Assembly (NCBI RefSeq): GCF_030272615.1
Contig: NC_081415.1
Location: forward strand, 509,363,373-509,427,372
Length of the DNA: 64,000 bases
Source: Cryptomeria japonica
Lineage: Eukaryota; Streptophyta; Pinopsida; Cupressales; Cupressaceae
Direction of reading: 5' to 3'
Below the pieces are notes generated by a model. It had not been told where the DNA came from. It ran no database searches and was given only the letters and a program-made list of their open reading frames with translations. The translations under genes were made by a program, and so were the position numbers. Shown here in pieces: positions 46,901 through 58,900 of the stretch; positions within the stretch are counted from its first letter, which is position 1; the number at the start of each line of letters is the position of its first letter.

Positions 46901-49900
46901 ATGATAGATTGAACCACATTCATCATCGGTGGTATACATTCAAGGGAAAGTGAACATTGACTATTCTCTGCTTGCTGTCTAGTCACTTTTCGTGGGAACG
47001 TTGGAATAGTAAAACAGCATAAACTGTATACTCCACTGATAAAATTAAAGAAAACTATATTCCTCCGTCTGATCACAAAATCAACAGCAAGTTGATGAGG
47101 TTGTTGTCTTTGACCATGAGCATGAGAGGAAAAAGACAACAAGAACATTTGAAGGAGGTCTATGACAGACAATATATGCTATGAACAAATGTTCCCATAT
47201 AGAAATATAATAAATGCCCCTCTCACCTGCCATACAAAAGAAGATAGTCAAATTTATATCAGTAATACATAAAACAAGATAGATGTTAATTCTGATCCAT
47301 AAATTTAACAGTAATAATAAGGGTTTCATTTGGGTTTGTGTTTACTTAGTTTTGTAAAACCGTGTTGGTTTGTGTGAAAGGAAAAAAATATTCTCTTTAA
47401 ATTAACCCGCGTTGGGCCAATCATGTCTTGAGGTTCCCTGTGACAGGTGTTTATCCTTGTAGGTCTGCAAGCAAGTTTTTACCTGTGTTATCCCGAGTTA
47501 GCATCCTTATATCATCCCTGTCGCATTTAAGCTCATTAAATGTTGTGACAAATGCAGTGTCAGTTATCTGTTAAAATAACTGCATGACAAGTTTCTTTCA
47601 GTTAAATGGTTATGATGATGCTCTTTCCTACATAGTAAAAGTTAGAATGTATTGTTGATTTCCTAGGATTTTCGATAACATTTATTGGCAATCTTGTTGA
47701 TGGAATTTATACCCATCTTATCTCAACAATTGTGCTATGGGTCCACCTTATTGAAAGATAGATGGACAGGATCCTTGAGATTAATATGAAAGATTGATTG
47801 TGCAGGAGGAGCACCTCCTTCTGAGATGGTATACTCTAACCCATGTTGATTGATTACCTTTTATTATGAGTTTGAGCATGTAATTTTGTTCTTGAATCAA
47901 GCATTTTCAATTTCATCATAGAGTATGATTTCCTATCCGGGAGTACAGGAAATTAATTGGATCTTTCAGTGGCTTGGAATACTTCTAAAACAGGGCATAC
48001 TAAATCTTCAAGAGAAATTATTGGGATGAGCATACACTCAAAGGAAGTTCAAGTACCTTGGAAGCTGTGATTAGACACAGCTGCTGCTAAGAGGGAGTTC
48101 CAGCTATTTTGGTATATCTTAAGGGGTTATGAGATTCAGGTGTGCAGATTGAAGAAGGCCATGTATGGCCTCTAACAGGACTCTCGTGCTTGGTATGAAA
48201 GAATACTTGTTAAGTTTAGAATTTTGTAAAATGATGCTGACTCTACCTTAAGTCATCCAATGATGAAATGCAAATTATAGTTCGATATGTGTAAAGATGA
48301 ACTTATCATTAGATGTAAGAAAGAACTAGCTTCAGAATTTGAAATGAAGGACTTAAGTTGAATGCATTATTTTCTAGGTCTAGAAGTATGGCAAAGGTCT
48401 AACGAAATTTTCTAAGTCAAGGAAAGTATACTATTGATATTTTGAAAAGATTTAGAATGATGGATTGTAAACCCATGTCTACTCCTATGGAATCTAATTT
48501 AAAGAAGTTAAGTGTTTTTGCAGCTAACTTTGATTTTGCAGATCCATCAGAGTACAGGCAATTGATTGGATCACTGATGTATCTAGTTAACACTAAACCA
48601 GTCATATGTCTTGCAGTGAATGCTCTCAGTCAGTTTATGAGCTCGCCCAAACATGTTTATCGTGTTGCAGCCAAGCACATCCCAAGATACTTGCAAGGCA
48701 CAATTGATTATGGACTGAAGCTGCTTAAGTTTAGATTAGTCAAGAAGTGTTACGGGCAAGGAAAACTCTTCAAGCATTCACCCACTGCGATCTCTTGGAC
48801 CTACAGGGACAGTCTTCAGTGGCATTAAGTAGATAAATACATTGTTGCAAGTGTTGCATCAAGAGAAGCAGTGTGGTTTCTCAAAATTCTTGTTGTGCTA
48901 TTTTGATTTATTATCAAGGTTATATATTGATACCTAACAATTCAGTGTTTTATGGCAGGTCAATCCTGTGTTGCAGATGTTCTCTTGAAGCTTGAGATAG
49001 ACTTGGAGCTATGAAGAACACCGCCTTGATTGAGAGAGAGTCTCAACCTCTGTGATACATTGTGTTGTATCATCCTCTGCAAGTGATGAAAAGTGGATCC
49101 AGTTTATACTTGTGTGCGCGCTGGAAGACTATGTTATGTAGTTCCATTCTATGCTTGTGTGCAAGATGGAAGACTACAATATTCTGATTATGTCTATTCT
49201 ATTTCTTGCTTGTGTGCAAGATGGAAGATTATGGTGTTACATTCTTCTTTGAGAGAAGATTGAGGCAGTACAAGGTGGATATTATGGAATACTTGCTCTG
49301 ATACTCTCTCAAGAGTATTTGAAGTTGTCAGCTAAGTTTGGATTACAACTTAAACATTGCATGTATTACTTAGGGCTGGGCCCTAATCTTATAACCTGGT
49401 TGTAAGATTATCACTTCATTCGGGATATGGTGCAAAGAGGCACCATTTAGCTAAATTATATTAGCACAGATGAACAGGTTGCAGATATTCTTACCAAACC
49501 CTTATCCAGAATGAAGTTCGAATACTTCAAGAGACAGACTTGGTATTGTGGAAAGTGAAACCCTGGTTGAGAGGGAGTTTCAATCTCAGTGACTCTACCT
49601 GCAGCATTTTGATCATTCTTTGCTTGTGTGCAAGAATGAGAAGTATCCAATCTATGCTTGTATGCTAGATGGAAAATTGTAATAATGTAAAGACCCACTT
49701 GTGTATTACACTTTCTATGCTTGTGTGCTAGAACCATCCTATGCTCGTGTGCTAGGTGGAAGATGTAATTCTATGCTTGTGTGCTAGATCCATTCTATGC
49801 TTGTGTGCTAGATGGAACTCTAAAGGTTCAGATTTTGTATTCTCTTCTTCCCTAGTTAAGAGGGAGTGTTGTTTATAACTAAGTAAGAGGGTTCGGATTG

Positions 49901-52900
49901 CCTTAAGGCAACATCCGAACCCTCATAGGACTGGGTCCTATCCATAAGGCAACGTGCCCCCCACATAGGACTGGGTCCTATCCTAAAAGATAACGTGCCC
50001 CAAGGATAAGCCCAGCCCTATCCTAAATACCCCACGCTACAACAAATATTGGCGCCCAAATTAAAGGAGGCCGACTTGCAATAAAACAATGTTAAAGATG
50101 CATATAAAGATAAGACACCTTGCAATTCATATCAATAAATGCAATCAGCGAAATAGCTCTGCAATTGAAGGTGTGAAATAAAGGAGAAGATTGGGCGAAC
50201 CTGTTCGAGAAGATAGAAGGCATTTAGTATCCCTTGATGAAGACTTGATGTATTTAGAAGGGCAAATCTGATATGATAAAAGGGATCAGATCTGAAGAGT
50301 CCAGCTAAGTATTGTATTTGTGCAATTAAGAGAGAATATATAATCTGACCTGTGGGTCTTTAATGCTGGGTTTTTCCTCCTTGGAGGTTTTCCCAGGGTA
50401 TTTGCGTTTGTCTCTTGTTTACTTGTTTCATTTCTGAGTTTACTGAATTATGGTGTAACAAAATATCACAAATCTGATTAACAAACCAAGGGCATAATTA
50501 AAAAACATAAAATTACTGATCTAGGGCACAAAATTAACAGATTTATCCTAAGTTGTCCTTCACTCATTTCTGTCAAATAAAGAGATCACAAGCCAGAGTA
50601 GTCTGACTTGAACAATGGATTTTTTTATATTTGAATGATTAAATCAATTTAAAAATATAGAAGAAATGCTTTATCCCAGGGATGGAAAGGAGAAGGACCA
50701 ATATACCTGCAACAGAAAGAATGCATGCCTTACAACAGTTTTTGTTGTGATATCCTTCCCCCAAGGTAAGCTCTGCCCAACTCGAACTAAGGACTCCTAA
50801 ACAGAATTCAACATTAGAACATTCAAAGTCCTTCTATAATCAGATTTTATTGTCAGTAGCTAGAAAACTAATTATAACAATATGGACATTCAGTAGTTTT
50901 CATTATAGATTTACTCTTTCAAACAGTTCGATATTGTACAATTAGAATGCAACAAAAGATTAAACTATAGTTTCAGTTGCAAGATAGACAACACAACTTC
51001 TTGTCTTCAAATTTATTAAGTAGTTCTTTCGATGGAGGATCCTTCACTCGCCTGGCATCTTACTTATATGTTGGTTTGGGATGCTTACTTTCTTTGCTCA
51101 TGCTTTTGTTATATTTTTCTAGTTACTTTCATAGGATATGATATCCTCTTACTCTAGTTCTTCAAATAAAGGATTTTAGAACTCAATGTAGATCCAAAAC
51201 AATTCTTTGAAGTTGACAGGAGTTACACAAGTAAATATCATTTAAAAAGGTTTGCCACTAAATTCCCTTAGTAGTGGCTGAGATGTAAATAAAATTCATT
51301 GTCACAGCAAAATAAACAATCTAATTCCCAAAAAGATGCCTTGTGTTATTGTTTTAATATATCTTTCAAGACAACTCAAACCAGAATAATATGTGAGATA
51401 AAACCTCTGTTCAAATTATCAAGGGAAGCTACCTGAGATCTAAGCTAACCCTAGACACTAAGCTTTAAGCAAAATATGCAATTATTAACAACAAACAAAA
51501 TTCTTTTGGGGCATTTTGCAAAAATAAAATAACAACCTGCTCATCTTTTTCCCTCAGATATGAGCAAAACACTAGTGACTGATTTTGTTTCACAAGAGAG
51601 ATTTTATAGATTATAAGAAACAAAGAATCTACTCTAAATGAGACCAACAATCTTTTGGTTCCCTTTGGAACCAAGGGGCATTGTTGGGTTCTTCTGATCC
51701 AAGAGTGCTTTGAGTGTGTGTATAGGTCTTATAAGTTATATCTTGTTTTAGTTTTATATTACTTTATTATGATTAAACATTATATTTATATTGTATTGTT
51801 TGTGGATAGTTGGAGTCAGGAAGTTATTGTTCTTGGGAGGTTACATGTTGGAGTTATAAGGAATGTCTTTATAAGCCCATGATCTTGCCTTGTATTAAAA
51901 ATCCTCATATAATATAATTTTTTGATTGCTGTGTGTTCATATATTTGTCAAGATGTGAGTGTTTCATATTAGTGTTCAAATCTTGTGCACTTCTAGTTCC
52001 AAACACTATCCACCACTAAAAGCCAGATACACAAGCCATATATGTTACGTATCTATCCTATGCATTCAGCAAAATTCTTGTTTTTCCTTGCATCAAAAGA
52101 GCAATATACCTCCATAACACAACAATAATTCTGAGATTGCAGTTATAGAATAGATGCTCTGCAATGCAAGGAGATTTGGATGCTGACAGGCATAATTAGG
52201 GTCTGTGTATGTCCTCCAGAAATTTTGACTAGGAAAAAGCACCACAAAAATATGCTAAACAAGAAAATCGAACTTTCTTAATATCCAGATCTTTTACTAG
52301 CATAGGCACAATCAGTGACCAAGTGAAATGGAATTTTGTGACACTTGTACCAACCAAAGAGTGCACTAAAAGAAAATTGCAGAAATAGGTGTTACACGGG
52401 TACAGAATAGTTTGTGGTGCAAGAAAAGTGAAATTAAGGTTGATGTAACTTTTTCATATAGCAAAATTATCAACCTGAATTTCTTTGTATCGTAGCTTGC
52501 AAGTGTGCATTGGGACATTTAATTCTTTAGAAATGTCTTCAAGTCCAACATTGACCTGTTGCACACATACAAAAATGGCAAGATATCTGAGCTATTCTTT
52601 AAAATTTCAAATATCTCAAATATAATAGGTCACAAATAGAAATGGACAAATCCTCCAGATTATAGCTACGATTCCAGTAAAGAAACTTTTTCTCAACGGG
52701 TCAAAACTATCACCTCATTAACCTCAGCAATAAATGCCAATATAGCAGCCACTATCTGCAATGTATTGAAAAAATAACATTAGTAAAAATTTGGAGCTAA
52801 GTAAATCAAGCATTATCTTTCTACAAGCATTCCAAAAACAAAGAAAAAAGGAACCTACAATAATATCCTTGAATGACCATTTATAATCAATAGCACTATA

Positions 52901-55900
52901 GCAACATGGATGATACAGCAAGGGAATGTATGTGTATACCTTCTCACACATCCTTAAAAGAAAGTAGAAATAAATTAAATCTGATATGCATCACTGATCA
53001 GAAAATTGTCTTATTTATAAGACGTCAAAAATTTCTAATATTTAGCCAATGCTTATGTAACATTCAAGAACAATCACCAAGAACAACATTCATCATGAAG
53101 ATACAATCGATATCCCCCCATTAAGGGGCAAAGAGAGAAACTAGGAAGCCTCCCCCCAATCCCACCACACACAATGAATAACCTCCTACAAAAAGGTATC
53201 TAAAGGCAAAACATGATCCAATGCTTACAAACAACTTGTATCCCCTTAAGAAGAAACAAAACCAAGTACAAATGCAAGAATCTTCCCATTTAGGATACAA
53301 ATTGAAAGATGGAAGCATGAGGAAGTATGATGGGGTCTCTGAAAAATTGCTTCGGTGTCCCATTGTCCATGAAAAATGAAGATGTCACAATCCAACCAGG
53401 TACATGCACAATCAAAGAAGAAAGTGACAAACTGAAACTCTACAGAAACTAATGTTCAACAAATTCCAAAGACAAATATGGTTTGACAACAAGAGTGCAA
53501 TGGCTATCATCAAAGATGAGAGTTAACCCCTCAATTGTGTCCTCCAAATATGAAGTACAATGATGGTCCTAATGAATAGGAATGGTTTAAGTTTCAATCA
53601 AAGACTCTACACAAGACTCTAAAGAAGAATTGGGAACCTCTAAAGCAACCTTGTCCTCATCTTCTAAAGTTTCAAAGTACTCCAAAGAATCTAACAATCA
53701 TAGAGAATCCCTTTTGAAAAGTGAAGAGGCACATTACAATCTGAAACAGGATCTTCTGGGAATGGTTGAGCATTAGGATCTCCATATAACTCCCAAATAT
53801 GATTAGTATTGCAAATGAAGCCTTTCCAAAAAGAAATAACCTCTACAGGTGTTAGGATATCCAAGTAATCAATCACGATGCCATACGGTCAAAAAACTAA
53901 ATAAATAATACTTGGACTGAATCTAGAAAATGTGCATGGGAACAATAACAGAGCTCCTCAATACCTTTCCAACGTCGCAATAATAGTGAGGATTGAAGAT
54001 GGTGGCTAAAAGTTATGAGCTCGAGAGCCCAAAAGTGGGAAGTCTACTTCAGTCTACAATAAAAAATTCTTGCAACAAAATCTAGCAAAATGACCTGCAC
54101 CACTATGAAGAGGAAGGACCCAACTTTCCGACAATATCTCGTTTATGAAAAAACAACTCCTTGGCGAAAAGTTATGCCCATTTGAAAATGGGCCCAATTT
54201 GGGCACTAGAGGGCCAAATAGCTAAGCCCTTGGGGGCTAGCGACAAATCTCCAATATGACTGTAGATGCACTATGTGAAAAAATCAAACGTTGCCCACAA
54301 GGGCAACAAAGCAACCGATAGGCGATGGCCCGGTGGCTAGAAGCGTCGCTTAGGATCTAACTCCAACTCGAGCAGTTCACAATGGAATCAAGGTGAGCAC
54401 TACATAGAAGCCGCACAAACAAAACAAACCACAAAATCTACATGCCACCTCAAACAAAAAATCTTGGATTTTTTATAAAAAAAAAGTTGCAACCACATAC
54501 CATATAAAACAAAGGTCACTAACGAAGTATGATTTGAGCATGTACATATGCAATATTGATGCCAATTACGCAAAAAAAAAATCACAAAAAAAAGTTGAGA
54601 TGCACAAAATATTCCAGTGAACGAGGAAGGGATTTTTCTTGATGTTGACCGTATGATCCGTAAAGTACAGCCATGTATAGATACGTATGAAAATGCCAAC
54701 AGTGCAAAAAATATCTAGTGCCCTTCAAAATAATCTCAAATTTTGATGACTTGGCAGGCATTCCTAGGGTTTTTGGGCCTTCTGAACACAATGTAAGGGT
54801 ATGTTTCATCCCAATTTACTCTGAAAAATCAGCTACCTCTCGAATCTAAGCAACTTCCCAAACTTCAAACACTTATAACTTTGGCAAAATTGTCAAATTC
54901 AAACAAAATGAAAGACAATCTTAACTTTCTCAACCATCCTAGATTCAATGGTGAACTCATATCACCTCCAACACGTGCCAAAAATAGCCAACAATAAAAA
55001 ATCTTTCATTTGGCAATAGCTCTACCCTCAGAACTAAGAAGGGTATTGCATGGCCATGGCTTTGATACCATGTTGAAGCTGCAAACTTCATGATCACTAG
55101 CAAAAACAAAGATGCCCTTCACAAGAGAGTATGCAAGATAATAAGCTTGCTTGACTATTAAGATATGAGATATGTCACAAATGTGCAATCACCTTGATTA
55201 TATAGGCAAGCTGTGATGTAGTATGAGAATCCACCATTGATAAAAACATTAAATGCCTAATGCAAATATTGAATGCCTAGATAACTAAAAGTAAATAAGG
55301 GTTACATGATCCCTTTATAACTAGCTTCTAGAATGCCACCTATAACCTTGGTTAACATGTGAATAGGTCCCCACTAATGAACAGTTAGGAAATAACCTTA
55401 TTCACACTAGCAATTTAGTGGGGTTAAGTACATGAGCAAATATTAAAGCAACTCATTGGCAATACTACCATCTAGTGTTAATATAACATACATGAAATAA
55501 TAGCTTTTGCCAATAAGACTATCTAAAGCATATAGGATTAGTACATTGGCATCATAATCATCAAAATAAGAAGATTAACATTGCTGATAACAAGTGTTAA
55601 TGTAAATAAGAATTGTTGTGACACCCCACAAAGGTGACAAATAACATATACCCAACTATGAAATGATAATGTAATACCTTGATGGGATGAATAGGAAGGC
55701 TGGTGCAGGTCCAAAAATGCACTGAAAACACACTGCTACAAGTCTAGCCAGCAAAGAAGATACCCATAAATCTCACCAACACACATCTGACAGACACCCA
55801 AGATGCAACTTCACTTGTAGCACTCAAAAATCACTTCAAAACTTGCCCAAACATGAATACTGGAAAGATATATCAAATTGTCATAATAGAACAGAACACA

Positions 55901-58900
55901 CACTGAAGAGTGTTGATTACTGAAATTTGTCTAAGTCAGAAAACTTATGAGTTTGTCCAAAACTAGAATTTGCATTGTAACTCCTAAAGATCTAAAACCA
56001 TCTCAAACATCCTGACAATATACATGAAATATAACTTAAAGTGGAAGAAACTTATATATAAATGTTTACTTCACGTATGGCTACCTTCTTATACTTAAAT
56101 GTTGATTTCATGATAACTCCAGTATGGCTTAAATTGGAGTGGATTGTCTTCAAACAAGCGAGGCACCTTAAATCAGCAAATAAAGAACACAAAATGGGCA
56201 ATATTTGGGCTAGGAATCCTCGCGCCTTCCTCCAGGCTGCACATTAATGGGATGTCCAAGCCTCAAACAACAATCTACATTCATTAAATGGCATGGCCTT
56301 GCAATGTTGAAACAAGTGACTCTAAACATAAACCCCTACAGTTGCCCTCTCATTTCAACAAACTTGAGCAAAATGTAGAATAATGAAAGCAATCATAAAC
56401 ACATCAAAACTCTCCATCTTTGCAACCTCCAAAACTGAAACTCTAATTTGACGCACAATTTTAATCTTTAGATGGAATTACCAAAAGACCAACTAGAGGG
56501 GCTTTCCTCCCTGTTGACGTGTATTTTGTACACAATCAAACACAGAATAAAATACCCAAGGGTACCTTATCCTCTCTTGAATAAAGCCTTTGATTGTTGA
56601 AGATATCGCGAAAAAGGATCAATCAGGATGACTCCAAGGTTCTTGTATGTAGGATCTCTACGTGTGGATAAGCTCTCTGTGGTATGATGTGATTTGTTGG
56701 AATCACAAGGGGACTTACATTTGATGATTGAACGTCTGATCTGCTTTGAATATTGCTGGAACACAGGCTCTTACTAGCTTTGATTTGAAAAAAGGAAAAA
56801 AGATGAGGGCGAGGAAAGGATCTAATCCTAACACTAAGAATGTAAGAGCAATGAATGATCTTTGATGAAATTCTAACTAGGTCTTGTTTTGACATCACAG
56901 AAACATCTCCACAAGGTTAGTGCGATCTTCAAAGGAAAGCTTTATGATGTTCAAATCATCACTGCAGGCATAGACACCATCAGGTTGATGCATATCAATG
57001 AAGAAGCGACAATTTAAGTTAAGCTTAAGCTGAATGATTCCAATTGACTACACAAGGCAAGTCTGCAATCAACAAACTGCTAGTAGTATGGATATACGAA
57101 TTCCACCATCAATCAAGCACATTTCTTCCACTCATCTAATAACACGAAATCAAATACGAGAAGTATAGAGACCATGCAAATTGTCGAATCGACCCATAAA
57201 TTTCACCATTTCTTCAATGAAGTTACAAGTCTTTTACAACAACATCTTGGCAACAATCTTTGCCTTCTCTCTCTACTCTACTCTAATTAGTATTCTAATA
57301 CTTCCAACTGCTTACTAACTCCCTCTAACTATTGCCTTTTACAAAATGAAATGCCAGGGCTTATATAGTGCCCTCAATACAATTCGATGGCTTAGATCAA
57401 TTCGAGATCAATGGCCAAGATTTTACAATGAAAACCCTAATTAGGGTTTATTACAACCATTACATAACATTTAATGCTTGACCAATGATAAAATTGTATT
57501 GCTTGGACACATGTCCTCTCTAGAAAAATCGACCAATGGATAGCCGGGGTAGGTACATCGGAGTTTGTGCCACCTTCCATGAGTTAGGTACATTGAATCT
57601 GGAAATCCTGAGGTGGACCACACTGACTGGAGAAGTGATGACTAGGATGCCACCTCGTCTGACACTTGTAACTTGGTAAATATTCAACTTGATGTTGTTG
57701 AGAAGCTAGCTTTAATTAATTCATCTGGTACTATCTGCTTCTTCAACGAACCCTTGTTCTAACTTCTTGTGTCCTTGATGTGCAGGATGATTGATGTACC
57801 TCGCCTTGGAATACTGGATTGGAGAAGTCGCCCTTGATGACGTTAGTCCAAAGAAGGCCGTCCTTGTCGATGCTAGACTGGATCGAAGAAGGTCGTCCTT
57901 GTCCTTGCTTGATCGTCCTTGATCTGGCTTGATTTTCCTTGAGGAGAGTCTTCCGACTTGTAGATCTTTCGAGCTTGGAGTCGCCATCTTGATACCTACA
58001 CAACATTTCAAAATTAGTAATATATCTTGAAATCTAAAAATTAAACTTTAAAAGGAAGATTCAAGATTTTAATTAGGAAACTTCATGATAAATCTTGAGT
58101 TATCATTTCCTAATTTAGGATTTTCAAAGCAAAATTTAAATCTTCAAAAATGGTGCCAAGGTGATTACGCCATACCTCCACTTGGGAATTAATTCTAAAA
58201 AATGATGCAAAAATAGGAGAATTCGCTAGGCAAAATGTAGATCAAGACTCCCTTTAGCAAAATGCGCCCCCTTTAGTCTTCACAAGCATCAACTCCACCA
58301 CCTCTAGCCTTCAACACCTTCAAAACATCTGGAATTTATCCTCCAATCTAGCAAGAAATACGCCTCTCTAATAGCCTTCAAGATGAATTTCGCCTTCCTT
58401 AGTCTCCACACTTGGTAGAAATTTGCTCCACTCCAGCTAGATTTCGCACTTCTTCTTTGCCCTTCCAAATCGCATTTGAAATGATGAGTGAATGATGGAT
58501 TAAAATCGCTCAACACACCTCTCTTATATAGGCGCTCACCATTTCATTATCCATAGGCCGACTTGGTAAAATAGAACCAAAAATAAACAAAATTAATAAA
58601 AGGAGAAGGCCGACTTGCCCCAAAACATTAAAATGATACCTTAAGCGCTCCCATTTTGAATTTTAATTTAATAATTAATTTTGAAATGCCTCAATTAATA
58701 AAAAAAAAAACGATTTTCCAAGGCTCAAAATTAATTATTAAATGCCAATGTGTTTTTTATTTAATGCCAATTTCATTTTAATTTTTTTTTAAATATTTCG
58801 AAGCCTTTGGAAGAAGACTTTTTCATCGTTGCACAATCTTGCCTTAGCGTGGTTTTGGAGGAACATTATTGGTTTTACAAAAATCGCCCTAGTCCCTTGG

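Larger units (their letters stand above)
45326..50539 (+). mobile_element. Ty1/copia element with near-identical LTRs but broken pol
   Basis: LTRs at 45326-46036 and 49867-50539 start TGTTGTTTATAAC and end AAATTAACA. A perfect GATTT duplication lies at 45321-45325 and 50540-50544. The primer site TGGTATCAGAGCTAGG (46037-46052) follows the left LTR, and the purine tract AAGAGGGAG precedes the right one. By eye the LTRs differ at about eight sites plus one 38-bp unit, so the insertion is recent. The interior keeps only broken reverse transcriptase and RNase H, and gag is not recognisable. Confidence 0.9.

Noticed and set aside
52851-52951. Minus-strand segment with a GT donor and protein-like reading ([11 protein letters not shown])
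   Set aside because: It does not fit the TFIIB cyclin repeat between exons C and D, which already join in phase. There is no good acceptor at its start.
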